64,000 nt of DNA from Adenophora triphylla var. japonica (Eukaryota; Streptophyta; Magnoliopsida; Asterales; Campanulaceae). Position numbers and translations under genes: made by a program. The stretch lies in the NCBI GenBank assembly GCA_022495995.1, contig JAFEMH010005426.1:99501-163500 (forward strand), written 5' to 3'. Shown piece after piece: positions 1 to 11,425 of the stretch. Position 1 is the first letter of the stretch, and every line of letters starts with the position of its first letter. Under the pieces are notes generated by a model that searched no databases, had not been told where the DNA came from, and saw only the letters and a list, made by a program, of their open reading frames with translations.

Positions 1-1419
1 ATTGCGCAAAGTACACTTGAAATATCAACGAAAAACAATAATCGAAATGTTAGGCACATTATCATTATCTTCATCCTCACCGTCTATTGAATTAATTTTG
101 CTAGTGTCAATTCTCGGATAAGGATTGGGACGGTTGTTTGCGATGGGAAGATTCGGTCTTTCTATCGGGATGGTCATATGTCGACGTCTTGGATGATGAC
201 TTTGATCTTCGCAGCCTCATCTTCCTCCAGTCTTATGAATCTCAATGCCCCGCTCCCGACTTCCTCCACCGCTTACAAGGAGTCATTACCAAATCTTGGT
301 AATACTGCGAATCTTTCTTCAACCCCATTTTGAATGCTTCGTGGCCGTCGACATGTCAAGATTGGGAATTTCCAGCACCTCTTTATTGAACCGGTGGACG
401 TAATCCTTTAGGGTTTCATTAAATTTGCTGAGTTACATTGTAAAGGTCACTTGTCAACCTTTCAAATTGTCTTGCATGAGAATTGGTTATAGAACATGTT
501 GATGAGTGGGCGTATGAACCAATTGAACCCGGGGTTGCCTAATCAACCATTTGAGAGCCGGTCCGGATAAGGTGGATCCAAATCCCCGCATAAGCAAGCC
601 TCCCGGAATTGAAGTGGAATATGGATTATGTCCATCTTTTCTTGATAGTGTGCCACGTGCTCCTGCGGGTCCGTGGTGCCGTCGTACAACTTCATAGATG
701 GTACATGAAGCGCTTCGGTATGTCGACATTTGCAATTGCTTTGGGACAAACCGAGACCGATTGTAGCGGTTTTGCGTTTGCGGTTGAATTGGAGGAGTCA
801 CACACAGTACGTTCATTACCAATTCTCTCGAGATCCCGCATCTGTTTAGCTAGTGGGTTTCCCGCAAAAGGGTCAGCCATAGGAATACGATTGAAATTAT
901 TATTATTGAAAAGATTATCAAGCAAACCAGAGTTGTCCGTAGTAGTCGTGATGAAGCGGTCTTGTCTATAAATGGAATGAATGGAGTGAATCCTGCAGAA
1001 GATGGTGTCAAAGGGGTGTCCCCGGGCAAAGATGTTGACATCATGAAAGATGTCGGCGGAGGAGGATTGCCCATTGGAATGAATTCATTGAAATGTAGAT
1101 CCTCCGGAGTTGTCAAAGTTGAGAACCCTTGCGCGCGGTGGTGATATGTTTTCAAGCCGAGATGCTATGAGTTGTTGGTCTTTCGCATCTTAATCATGGA
1201 ATTGGTCAACACCTTCGAATTGTTATCTTGCTGGTCCAACCTTTGATTCAACCTGGTTAGGATACTCCGGATGTCGGCATCTGCATTGGAAGAGGTCGCC
1301 CCTTTTGTGGAGTCTTCGTAGGTTGAGTTGGCCGAGATCCGGTCGAGGAGGCGGTGGTAACAAGCCGGTTCTACCTCCGATGTGGGAACAACGGTGGGAC
1401 CTTTGCCGGCGGTGGACAC
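1..1419 (-). pseudogene. gag fragment of Gypsy-1 (frameshifted)
   Basis: Gag packages element RNA in cytoplasmic particles. Reading leftwards from a Met at 1419 (MSTAGKG), homology to the Gypsy-3 gag continues through several frames: 1419-1165 has the Q-rich stretch near LNQRLDQQ, 925-692 carries a match to the FAGNPLAKQ region, and 749-543 has the core motif MKLYDGTTDPQEHVAHYQEK. At least three frame changes occur within 0.9 kb, so this copy is not translatable. The start was chosen because the Gypsy-3 gag has MSTQ at the same distance from its LTR. Further decayed gag continues to position 1. Confidence 0.8.
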
Positions 1420-1505
1420 ATTGGTGGGTGCGAGACATAGTGAATTCGATTAGGAAATGTTTAAAATAACCGATAAACCACGAGGCCCCTCGGTGGGCGC
1501 CAAAT

Positions 1506-2112
1506 TGTTTTGGTAGAAAAAACAATAGAGTAGAATCTTAACTATGTTTAGTGTGTGGATTGAATAATAAGGAGGGAACTATGGAATTCGATTATATGGA
1601 ACAAGAAAATGAAAAACGAGACAATGACAACGCGATTTGTTAACGAGGAAAACCTTGGAGGTGATAACCTCTTTGGAAAAAACCCCGGGAGTTAGGTCTC
1701 CAACCTTAAAGGTTCCACTATAATGATCACAATTACAACTTCGGAAGACAATGGAGAGGATTACAAGAGTTTATGTGTAAAGTGTGTGCGTATGAGCCTG
1801 AGTGTCATTTTCCGTCTCCATTTCCCCTTAAATACAAGTAACTAAGAAAGAGTCAAATATGGTTCCTACAATCTCGGCATTGTGGTTTATCTTTTCAACC
1901 TCCGTGAGACCAAGTCGCCCTAGCCATTTGAAGGTCTGTTGAACGTGCTTGAAGGTTGTTTCCGCATTCCTCTCTTAATTACTGAAAAATAAGAATAATA
2001 ATATTAGGAAATATTGGACAAGTAAATATTTAAAACAATACTTACAGTGTAATGACATCTCGTTATGCAGGATCAACTGAAGATGTCGTCATGTCAAAAA
2101 ATGCCCACAACA
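1506..2112 (-). repeat. 5' LTR of Gypsy-1
   Basis: On the plus strand it begins TGTTTTGGTAG and ends CCCACAACA, the TG..CA ends expected of an LTR. It aligns with the Gypsy-3 LTRs in the putative primer-site-proximal end, the block around AACGAGGAAAACC and the terminal ACATCTCG/GATGTTGACA region. It is 607 bp long against 583-584 bp for Gypsy-3. Confidence 0.8.
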
Positions 2113-2713
2113 GTCCGTGACTGTTGCTGAACAACCATCCCGAGTTAAAAGGACGTGCGTGCAAAGTGTACATGATATATAGTGTGCGTAGTGTGTGGTC
2201 TCCTAAAAAATACTTTTTTTGAGTTAAAATAGAGATTTTCATCATGTGTTTTAAAAGAATGTTTTTTGAGGACGGGAAAATGCAACATATAGGCACGTAA
2301 ATTTTCTGGAACCTGGCCAGACTCAGGACTGAATAGCCCCAAGCTGCCATGGCTTCCAGATTAACCTCAGAAAAGTGTCATGGTGAAACTGCGAATGAAG
2401 TCGCCCGGCTTAGATCCAGGCAGATCAAGCCGTCCGGCTAGATCCAGCAGTTTTCCAGGTTCCAATTTGCTTCATTTCTAGACTGTTTCTCCGGGCATTT
2501 TTGGCAACTTTCAGCTTCAGAATGGCACCTGTTCATTATTCAGAGTATGCACAAACCAAAAAAGAATACAAAGATGCATGAAAAAGGAAAATCGCACAAG
2601 CACAAAAATCAAACCCGAGACGGAAGGCTAACCCTCGTAAACGTTTTCAACTCTTCTTATGAGAAAAAAGAAGTTTGGAAAACATTTACATCTCCCCAAC
2701 GGAGTCGCCAAAC

Positions 2714-2956
2714 TGTGAATGTGGGCCCCCCTCGGCGATTGAACCGTTTTATGGGTCGCCGTTTCACCTCAGTTTGAAGACACCAGTTTTATTGAAAAAA
2801 TAGAGTCCCCACGCCATCTTGATTTCCTCAAAACTTTGAAAAAAAGGATAAGGGTTTGGAGGTTAAGTTACTCCTTGGGAAGAAAGTATTGCGTTCACCC
2901 ACGGAGTCTTGCAAAAGCAAGTCTTCCTAGATCCGAAGTTTGTGCTTGTATGTGCG

Positions 2957-2993
<37 letters not shown>

Positions 2994-4590
2994 TTTGAAA
3001 AGGAGAGGGAATGTGCCAAGTTTATCTGCCGGTGCGCTCGTGTGTGTGTGTGTGTGTGATTTGAAAAGGAGAGGGAATGTGCCAAGTTTATCTGCCAGAC
3101 ATATAAACCATTGAAGTAGGTTATAGCTTGGGATTTCTTGGATTTGATGTTTTTGGAATTTTGATCCCGTGCTCATTTTGGACTTGTGATCATCATTACG
3201 GGACCTTTCTATCCTCCCGTTAGGTTAATCAACCATGGTATGCGTAAGAGCCTTGATGTGTCTTAAACCAATGTTCTTTGGGGATTTGGTCACATGTGAT
3301 CGAGAGAGGGATGCCTTTTAAGTCCAAGAATGAGACTCTTTGGAAAATGAGGAATCTTTGCCCATCAATCCTACATCTTGAGACGATAAAGATTCGTAGG
3401 GACATTTTATGTTCGTCTCAAGTGATTGTCGGAGATATCGGGACTAAGATCCATCGGTTTTTAGAGGGACAAAGATTATGGCATTTTAATGATGGAAACG
3501 ATGTAAAGATGGAGTCTTTACACCGATCCTCACCACGGAATGCTTCAAGAACCAAGGGACTAGGGGAAAGGGGTATAAAGATTGGATCTTTATACTCATC
3601 CTATGTCTTTTGTGCCTTAAAAGACTATTAGACAATCCTCGGAGAGAGATCCATCTTTTAGGGACATGGGGAAAATGACATTTAGAGTAAAGATTGCATT
3701 TTTAAGGTAAATAACCCAATGAGCATTATTAAACTAGAGAAATAATGTAAAAGAGATGATCTTTATGGAATTTCCTATGTCCTTTAAAACCTCATAAGGT
3801 GGACAATCCTTGAAAAGCTAGATCAAGAAAAGGGGATGACATAATATGAATAAAAATTGCATTTTTATGTAAAAAGGAAAAAGGACATCACATCATCATG
3901 TGGTAGATCTTCCCTAGAACAAGCCACTTGTGAAATCTTGTTCATCCTTGGGAGAGGATCTCCAATGAATCCTATGTGTAGGGGGAGTGGGGATATGATG
4001 ATTACATTGCAAAGATAAGAACTTTAAGACAATAAATCAATGTAAATGGCAAGTAACAAGAATATAAATGACAAATAGTAAGTAAAGGCAAGGTAATATG
4101 AGTAAATCAAGGGAAAAGGAGGGAGATTACCAATGTTGGTTCTCTCTATCTCCCAAGAGGATTTTCCTATTTAGGAATAGATTAGGATGAGATTTGTGTA
4201 TGAGGGAGGTGAGTTTTGAGTATTTTTGGTTTATGGAAATTCGTGGTGTGAATTTTGCAGAGTAACAGTGCTGAAAATTCTCTCTAAAATGGGTAGAGGA
4301 GGCCTCTATTTATAGGCTGCAGTGTGCTTCCTAAAGAAGCTGCCCCGTGTTAATCTGCGGCAAAAGAAGCCGCACGGCGTTATCCTCTGCCGTGTCAGCA
4401 TGTTTCTAGATTCATGCAAGGTGGCAGCTAGAGGCTTCTTTCCAGCGAGGTCCTGCTTGGAATTTTAATTCCTAGCAGATCCTTCCTCCCTTGGAAAGTT
4501 TGAAAAAGTTCCCGAATCAAACTCTATGAAAGTTTGGGAAATTGCCAGGAAACATAACCGGAAGGCATGAGCCAGATTTGGGTACTAACA
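2714..4590 (-). repeat. 5' LTR of Gypsy-2
   Basis: Plus-strand ends are TGTGAATG and TACTAACA, length 1877 bp, against 1743 bp for the Gypsy-5 LTR. Shared landmarks in the same order are the GAGTCTTCC block, a TG microsatellite (about 2958-2991 and 3040-3058), a TTACCAAT block and a TATA box. The TG run sits in a duplicated 60-70 bp unit (around 2950-3030 and 3030-3100) that repeats the GATTTGAAAAGGAGAGGG sequence. There is no coding content. Confidence 0.7.
4306..4315 (-). promoter_or_regulatory. TATA box of the Gypsy-2 LTR
   Basis: On the minus strand the LTR reads CCTATAAATAGAGG, a canonical plant TATA box. It faces leftwards towards the leader and primer site, as expected for the U3 promoter. 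The Gypsy-5 LTR has a TATAAAT in the equivalent place at 48942-48950. Confidence 0.65.
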
Positions 4591-4947
4591 TATTTCTCAA
4601 CTATAAATACCACCCTCTCCCCTCACATATTTTTCACACAAACTCCCTTAACTCTCTTAACTATCTCTAAAGATATTGGTAAATTTATTTGATTATTAAA
4701 CTCAAATCATAAACTATCTCTCATTTGATTAAGATTTACTATTTAGGGTATGGTGTATATATGGGGTCTAGGTATAAGATTGAATAGTTCGATTTAGGGG
4801 TATATATGGAATTTAAGTCCAATGTCTCTAACAGAAAAACCTAAATTGCATTATAGAAACTAAGTTTGCAACTAAAAGTACAATCCAAGTAAGATCCATC
4901 AGTCAAACACCAACAAATGCTACAAAGAAAACAACACTTCAAAACTG
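4591..4947. other. Host 3' flank of the F-box gene, no gene seen
   Basis: This AT-rich stretch lies between the Gypsy-2 LTR end and the stop codon of the F-box gene, so it should contain the gene's 3' UTR (minus strand). A plus-strand CTATAAATACC near 4610 followed by a pyrimidine-rich tract looks like a core promoter, possibly of a lost element. I see no ORF to go with it. Confidence 0.4.
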
Positions 4948-5395
4948 CTAATAATATTCATCTGGGTCAACATAATAAAGACTAACGCCCTCAAATTTGA
5001 ATGTGACTAAATGAGCAGCATGGTTCATAATCTCATCATCAACTTCGAAGCCAGAGCAATAGCTAACATCGAGATCCACAAGTTTCTTGCAACCCTTCAG
5101 AATTATCACAAGATCACTCTTTTCAATAATTGAAAACTTCGAAGAGAGGAACTCAATATTTGGGAGAAGTGTGGCTATTGCAGATGCTGCAGTTCTCCTA
5201 ATGCGAATATCCATAGCATATAAAGATACGAACTTCGTGCAATGGATGCTAATTTGAGATATAACATTTTCCAGTACAGATGATGCTGTTATTCGTAAAG
5301 TCTCCAAGTCTTTCCACTTGCATATCATGTTCGGAAGCATTAGTCTACAGTTGTAATCACAATACGACAAACCCAACAATTTTAATGAAGGACAT
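4948..5395 (-). CDS. F-box/LRR protein, exon 2 (LRR part, C-terminus)
   Basis: This is the second coding exon of a host F-box/LRR gene whose first exon lies at 31357-31670. F-box proteins give an SCF ubiquitin ligase its target specificity; the LRR part binds the target. The exon starts after a good acceptor (GGTTTGTTATAG, AG at 5396-5397) and runs 448 nt to a TAA at 4948-4950. It shows about five LRR-like segments, including CPSLKLLGL, WKDLETLRI, LPNIEFLSS and CKKLVDLDVSYC. The frame is fully open. The order and motifs resemble plant proteins of the At3g48880 F-box/LRR type. Upstream of the acceptor the reading frame encodes hydrophobic intron sequence. Confidence 0.8.
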
Positions 5396-5729
5396 CTATA
5401 ACAAACCAAGAAAATATATGAATTAGATAAGAATAAGATCAACATTTAAAATAAAAATAAGAAATGAGAATAAAAATAATAGCCATAATTAGTTACAGAA
5501 GTATGGAGAACAAATAAGTATTTCAAATTTTAAAAAAGCAATCTCTTTTTTCTATAAAAAAACAATAAAAATCAATCTATTTCTCTGGAAAAAAAGAAAT
5601 AATAATATAATCTACTATATATAATAGCAAAAGTTTTTCAAACTCCTAGAAAACTCCAAGTGGCACAATATCATTGGCCAATATTTCCATCATCCACCAA
5701 TCACAATCATCCATTTGAAATTCAATTAG

Positions 5730-6312
5730 TGTTTTGGCTAAAAACAGTCAACAATGATAGGAATTGAAATGAAGCTAAGAAGGGTGCAATGGAATATAAT
5801 TGGTGCAACAATGTAATCAAGATGGCTCGATCATGTAACGAGGAAAACCCTTGAGATAACTATCTCGCCGGCACAAAACCTCGGGAGGTGATTATGAGCA
5901 CCTACCTTCCCAAACAATTGTATTAATAATGAATTACGAAGCAGAAAGCTATGGCAGATTACAAAGGAGTTTTGAACTGTGTGAGTGTAGTGCGTGTGTA
6001 TCTGTGTTGTGTCGTGTATTGTGTGTCTCCAGCCATGAGCTTAAATAAAAAAGAAAATAACGAAAAAATAAAATCCTAACCAACTTCCCTACAATCTCGG
6101 TAAGTTATCTATATCTTGACTTAGTCTTCCGAGCCATTGAAAGGAGTCTTATTGGACACGTTTTTCCCATGTACTTTTTATCCCTGTAATTAAATATAAT
6201 AGAAATAAATAATTAATTTAAGTAAATAATTTTTACCTTGACTTCGAGTGTGAAGATGTTGACATGCTGATAACAACTCAAGACGTAGCAATCCTGAATT
6301 TTACCCATAACA
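5730..6312 (-). repeat. 3' LTR of Gypsy-3
   Basis: 583 bp, plus-strand ends TGTTTTGG and CCATAACA. About 15 visible differences from the right LTR, roughly 97% identity. The preceding 5 bp are the target duplication. Confidence 0.93.
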
Positions 6313-6672
6313 ATTGTCCCCAAAAAACTGCCTTTTAAATGAATTTAAAGGGTCGGTTTTTTCCACAACTTTCTAGAAACTCTGCGGTTAATTAAGTGAG
6401 AGGATACGTGGCGGTTGATGAGGAAAGGAAAGAGTCTTGATAGGAACTGTAATTCTCGGTAGGCATCGTTATCATCAAATCTTTTTCAAATTCTTCCCAC
6501 ATCAGACGTCTCCTTCTATATTATGGTGAAAGTAGCATAAAGGGTGTAGTTTTTATCCGTCTTTCTCAAGTCCAGAGTCACGACGTTCTTCAAAAAAGAG
6601 TGAGTCAGGGTTAACGTATCATTGAATTGGCTACCCTACCAAGTCTGTACTAACATATACCCTTATGTGCAG

Positions 6673-7349
6673 TGACTCGATCCGGCTTTACAACGAATGA
6701 TATTATGGCCAAATACAAAGGCAAGATGAAAGCGGAAGGGACCATACCTGAAGCGGGCAATAAAGTTATTTTGAAAAGAAAAAGGGTGGATCAGATTACC
6801 AGCGCGGAGAAGCAATCTTAGAATGAAGAGGTGTTGGAGAATCAGGTAAGAGTTGATTTGGATCTTGGTACAGTGATCCCTTTTTATTTTGGTAAAATGT
6901 CTTTTTGCTTGTTGATAACAGATTGTCTCGATGACCAAGTTAATTTCCAAAGAAGTCAGGATATGAAGGGAAAAGTGTGATACCTTTGATATGAGTAGGT
7001 TGAGTACGAGAAGGATTTGAAAGAAGCTGCAAGGATACTGAGGGAAAAGGGATTGGAAATCAGGGACAAAAATGAAGAGATTTTAAAATGGCGGTCCAGG
7101 CTTGCTAGTGTCGATATCAGACATGCAAGGGAGATGGAAGCACTTCGAGATGATTTGGTAAATGAAACTGCAAAAGCTATTTTTGAAACTAGAATCCAAA
7201 TGATTGAGGAATATCTGACAGGAGAGCATGTGAACTGGAACCTGGATGATGAAAAAGCAGCTTTGCAGCGGATCCATGATGAAAAGATGAATGAGGCCTC
7301 CAAGGACCTTGAACAGGCTGACGATGCCCATGACAGCAACACGGAATGA
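6673..7349 (+). pseudogene. Antisense spliced gene remnant in Gypsy-3 (coiled coil)
   Basis: This lies between integrase and the 3' LTR, antisense to the element. Splice-like sites suggest an exon at 6673-6845 (acceptor TGTGCAG, donor CAG|GTAAGAG), a 76-nt intron ending TTGATAACAG at 6921, and a later exon from about 6995 to 7349. The last exon encodes a charged helical stretch (KEAARILREKGLEIRDKNEE and onwards), a probable coiled coil, ending at a TGA at 7347-7349. It matches in position, orientation and character the third exon of the antisense gene in Gypsy-4 (44381-46870). The N-terminal exons seem to be missing. Function unknown. Confidence 0.55.
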
Positions 7350-8589
7350 CTTTTTAGAATGGGAAGCACAAAGAGTGGGATGTTGAACAACAACGTTCTC
7401 TCTTGAAGACTTTGGAAGCTAGGGGAGAGGAGGTAGGAGAAGGATCTTCTGCAGCCAAAGGTGATGATATCTTGTATGAAGGAGCAGCAACAACATCGCG
7501 GCAGTAGCCACCCCATGAAGGAAGAAGGTAAAAACTTTTGGTTTTGAAAAAATTTGGTTAAAAACTTTGGTTTGAAATGGGCTGCGTCCCGAAGACAATA
7601 TTTTGGTTTGTAATCGGCCCATAAGGGCCAAGACAATTTGTTTTTTCAAGTGTTGGGTTGGTCCAGCACTGTTTATGCTTTCTATAGGATAAACTTTTGC
7701 TTGGGTTTTGGAAAAACTTTCCCCAAGTGTCTTTACGAAAAAACGTTTTTAGGAGGTTGATATGTTAACCTCTTCGTAGATGGTAACAACTTGCGAGTGG
7801 ATGTAGAAATCCTTTGAAATTACTTAGATTGACATGTAAATGTCAATAACCGTTTGTACTTAGATGACACATAAGTGTCATAACCATTTGTAAAGATCTT
7901 AGGGTCTAACACATTGATTGAGTGGTGATGGGTAATTTGTTTATATTAAACATACGGGCCCACCACACATCTCAACCAAGGTTGACATCGTGCGCTCCAG
8001 GCGAGGTGTTTAAACCTTAATGCGGTGAAAGAAAGAAATTTATTTAAACCTTTGAAGGGATTAAGTACCTTACACGGAAGTGAGATGGCCAGTCTCAAAA
8101 CGGTTGTTTTCATGAGGACATGGACTGAATTTGGAGACTTCCAGTTCTTGCAAAATAACAAGTTGATGAAAGATTTCGACATCTTTTCTGATGTCACATT
8201 TTATTTGATAAAAGAAGATAAAAGAACTATAAAAATACTTTCTAAATAAAGAGTAAGAGATAGTCCGTACCTGATTTAAGATGTTAAGTTCCTGGGAGGA
8301 TGCTTACATCTTAGTTAATCAGTGAGTTACATTCTAATGTTTCTCGTTTCCTAGCAAAACGGAAACATGTTAGGGGTGGGCGTTAGCTTAGCTAACGCCC
8401 CTCCGATGCTTAAGTCAGTAATTATTCCAAAAAACGGAAACAAGTACTTTTATTGAATTTAGAGTGATAAAGATCGTACCTTGGTTTTATTTGCATTGTA
8501 AAATAATCATGTAAACTTACATAAAATAGGTTTTGAGATGGATGGCATTCCAGCTTCTGGGAATCCTTGCTCCCTCTAGAGTCGATAGC
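7350..8589. other. Gypsy-3 region between antisense gene and integrase, no gene seen
   Basis: AT-rich, with no recognisable domain on either strand. The 7419-7649 segment continues the antisense gene's trailing sequence. The 7780-7900 segment has two related short phrases (GACATGTAAATGTCAATAACC and GACACATAAGTGTCATAACC types), which look like an eroded tandem repeat. Confidence 0.4.
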
Positions 8590-9240
8590 CAATAGGAACC
8601 TTTGCCTGCTTCAACATCTACTAGGTATGGCCCTTAGCTTTAGGTTATTGATGATTATTTTGTTGCTTGATTCTGCCTGGCCATTAGCTTGAGGATGCAC
8701 AGGTGAAGATGTCATCATCTTAACTCCCCACCTAGCAAGAAAATCTTGGGTCTTCTTACTGATGAATTGAGAGCCGTTGTCACATATTATTTCAGATGGG
8801 ATGCCAAACCTACTAAATATATTTCTCTTAATGAAGGATATGACTTCCTTATCAAAAACTTGCACATAGGATTCAGCCTCAACCCATTTAGAGAAATAAT
8901 CAGTCATAGCAAGCAAGAAAACTTTTCCCCCAGGAGCTTTAGGCAATTTTCCCATTATATCCATTTCCCATCTCATGAACGGCCAAGTAGAGAGGATTGG
9001 ATGAAGCAATTATGCGGGCTGATGCAAGATGTCGCTATGCCTCTGGCAGGAATCACATTTCTTGGCAAAGATGGTAGCATCTTATCGCATTGTTGGCCAG
9101 TAATAACCCATTCTCAGAACTTTTGTATATAAGCTTCTGCCCCCATAATGGTTACCACATGATCCTTCATGTAACTCTCTTAGGACTTCTTTAGCTTGGT
9201 CGGCTTCGAGACATCTCAAATATAGGCCTGCAAATGATTT
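8590..9240 (-). pseudogene. Integrase of Gypsy-3, truncated
   Basis: Integrase joins element DNA to the host chromosome. Minus-strand homology starts near 9240 with a zinc-binding segment (CDSCQRHSD around 9040-9065). The catalytic core is open from 9009 to 8611. The DDE residues are visible in WEMDIMG, ICDNGSQF and NGQAESSNK. Homology stops soon after the last motif at NLKLRAIP, so the C-terminal domain is lost. The frame changes between the zinc segment and the core. Confidence 0.8.
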
Positions 9241-9549
9241 TTTAAATAGCACATTATCTATTAATATAAATCTTGAAACTCTTACCCTGAATGCTCTAGC
9301 ATTCTTTTCCTCATCAGGGATAGTACAATCTTAAAGATATTTGATTATTGGCGTCGTCCAAGATATCTGCATCTGACTATCAGGGATGTCGTCATCTATA
9401 CAGAATAGTTCTAACCTTTCCACAGCAGGGATGTTAACTTGTATGATTGGGATATTGGTCTGAGATAAACTTTTGAAAGCTGATCCAAGATTAGCCAATG
9501 CATCTGCTTGAGAGTTATCTTCTCGGGGTATTTGTTCGAAAGAGAATAT

Positions 9550-9936
9550 TTAAAATTTGCTTGCCAAAATTTTTACAATGCCCAAATAAGATGTCATCTT
9601 GGCATTTTTTGCTGCATAGGAACCGTTAAAATGATTTACAAGTAATAATGAATCACTATATACCTGTATTGCTTTGATGTTCATGTCTAGAGCCACGGAT
9701 AGGCCCACGATTAAGGCTTCGTACTCTGCCTCATTATTGGTGGCTTTAAAATCACAACTAAAGGCCTGGGGTATGATGTCCCCTTGTGGTGACTTTAGGA
9801 CAAAACCTAGCCCTGTGCCCCTCATATTAGAAGCACCATCTGTGAATAGAGTCCACATCCTCAGGATGTCCCCATATTGGAGTTGTTGGACCTCTAGTTC
9901 TACTTCTGGTTGCATACTTGGACTAAAGTCTGCCAC
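9550..9936 (-). pseudogene. Second (archaeal-type) RNase H of Gypsy-3
   Basis: A 128-aa open stretch with the RNase H signature residues: Asp in LFTDGASNMRGTG, Glu in NNEAEYEALIVGL and Asp in VYSDSLLLV. In plant elements an additional RNase H of this type located between the RT-RNase H and integrase is a hallmark of the Tat lineage. It is separated from the RT frame by stops and frame changes at 9937-10065, where the linker is degraded. Function would be RNA removal during minus-strand synthesis. Confidence 0.8.
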
Positions 9937-10065
9937 AAAATCTGCAAGTGCTTGTGATTTTATTGCTATTCTAGGCTCATATTTGATGTCATAAGTGCTT
10001 AACTGAACGGACTACTTGGCCATCCTTCCTGACATTTCTGGTTTTCTCATTACACTTTTTATTGG

Positions 10066-11328
10066 TTAGTTAGTACGAATGACAATAACATGAGTTTCAA
10101 AATAATGCCTTAACTTAATTGAAGCAAAAATTAAAGCTAATATTAATTTTTCAAGGTGTGAATACCTGGTTTCCGCATCAAGCAATGTTTTACTTACATA
10201 GTATATTGGCTGATGGATGCCATCTTGATCACGGACCAGGATGACACTAACTGCGGTTTTGGAAACAGCTAAGTAGACACACAATGGCTCACCTTCTTGA
10301 GGTTTTGAAAGAAGGGGAGGTGTTGACAGGTACAGCTTCAAATCTTGAAAGGCTTGCTCATGCTTATCAGTCCACTCGAACCTAGAATTCTTCTTTAAGA
10401 TGTCATAGAACGGCTTGCATCTGTCTGAGGATTTTAAGATGAATCGAATCAATGTTGCCACCTTCCCTGTCAATCTTTGAACATCTTTTATGGATTTGGG
10501 TGACGTTAAGTTGATGTTGGCTTTTATTTGTTCTGGACTTGCTTCTATCCCTCTCTGCGTCACCATGTACCCCAAGAATTTCCCGGACTTCATGCCAAAA
10601 TTGCATTTTGCTGGGTTTAGCTTCATGTTGAACTTGTCTAGAATGTCAAATGTTTGAGCAAGATCTCGAACATGATCTTCAGCCTTCTTCGACTTTATCA
10701 CCATATCGTTGATGTATACCTCCATAGTGTCCCCAATCTGCTCTTTGAACATCATGTTGACTAGCCTCTGATATGTAGCACCTGCATTTCTTAGTCCAAA
10801 AGGCATTGCAATATAACAATAAATACCTGTTGGGGTGATGAAGGTGGTATCCTCTTGGTCGGATGGCTCCATCTGGATATGCTGGAATCCTGAAGACGCA
10901 TCTAGGAAAGTCAACACTTCATGTCCACAAGTAGCATCTACCAGAGTATCAATGTGTGGCAAGGGAAAAGGATCTTTTGGACAAGCTTTGTTCAAGTCTG
11001 TGAAGTCAACACAAACTCTCCATTTTTCGTTCTTCTTTTCTACTACCACCACATTTGCTAGCCATCTTGGGTATTCGACCTCTCTGATCATCTTAGCTTT
11101 GAGCAGTCTATCCACTTCTTCTTGGATGATAATGTTCCTTTCTTGTGCGAACTTCCTTCTCTTTTGGTGGATTGGTCTAAAGGATGGATCAATGTTGAGT
11201 TTGTGGGTGATCACATCTTTACTGATGCCTGTCATATCTTCCTGTTTCCATGCGAAGCTTCTAATCCTGCTTTTCAAAAGATTAATAAGATCTTCTTCTA
11301 TTTCTGCTGGAACATCTTGGCCAACCAA
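10066..11328 (-). pseudogene. Reverse transcriptase and RNase H of Gypsy-3, catalytic Asp changed
   Basis: A 420-aa open frame with the RT fingers/palm motifs WRVCVDFTDLNKACPKD, FLDASSGFQHIQM and MPFGLRNAGATYQR, then the connection and RNase H (YYVSKTLLDAETRYSHLEKL). The catalytic box, normally Y-I/V-D-D, reads YINDM, so the first metal-binding Asp is Asn (codon at about 10712-10714). The usual RT would be inactive. The frame is offset from the gag-protease frame upstream, with the break between 11426 and 11328. Confidence 0.9.
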
Positions 11329-11425
11329 AGCACCTTGAGATCTCGGGGTTTGAAGGATCTAAGAGTATCTCTTTTAAATCATGCTTCTTCGCCTCCAGAA
11401 CCTCACGGGCCTTTCTCTGTAATTG

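Larger units (their letters stand above)
1..2112 (-). mobile_element. Gypsy-1: partial Ty3/gypsy element, 5' LTR and gag only
   Basis: A minus-oriented Ty3/gypsy element enters from the left edge. Its 5' LTR (1506-2112) and the start of gag (leftwards from 1419) are present; pol and the 3' LTR lie outside the window. It belongs to the same family as Gypsy-3 (5730-14411): the LTR ends and the putative primer-binding segment next to the LTR (1484-1505, shared core CCCCTCGGTGGGCGC) match, and the gag peptides align. It abuts sequence homologous to the Gypsy-5 leader at 2113, so it appears to have inserted into Gypsy-2. The target duplication cannot be checked because the other end is missing. 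Confidence 0.85.
2113..4590 (-). mobile_element. Gypsy-2: truncated Ogre/Tat-like element, leader plus 5' LTR
   Basis: This is a diverged relative of Gypsy-5 in the same orientation. Positions 2113-2713 match the 5' leader of Gypsy-5 (62160-62685), including the AAAATAGAGATTTT stretch and the primer-binding segment at about 2692-2713. The LTR follows at 2714-4590. The rest of the element is missing because Gypsy-1 interrupts it at 2112. No coding region remains; the small ORFs here are uninformative. Confidence 0.75.

Noticed and set aside
2895..3176. ORFs with repeated Thr-His or Val-Cys runs
   Set aside because: They read through TG microsatellites inside an LTR.
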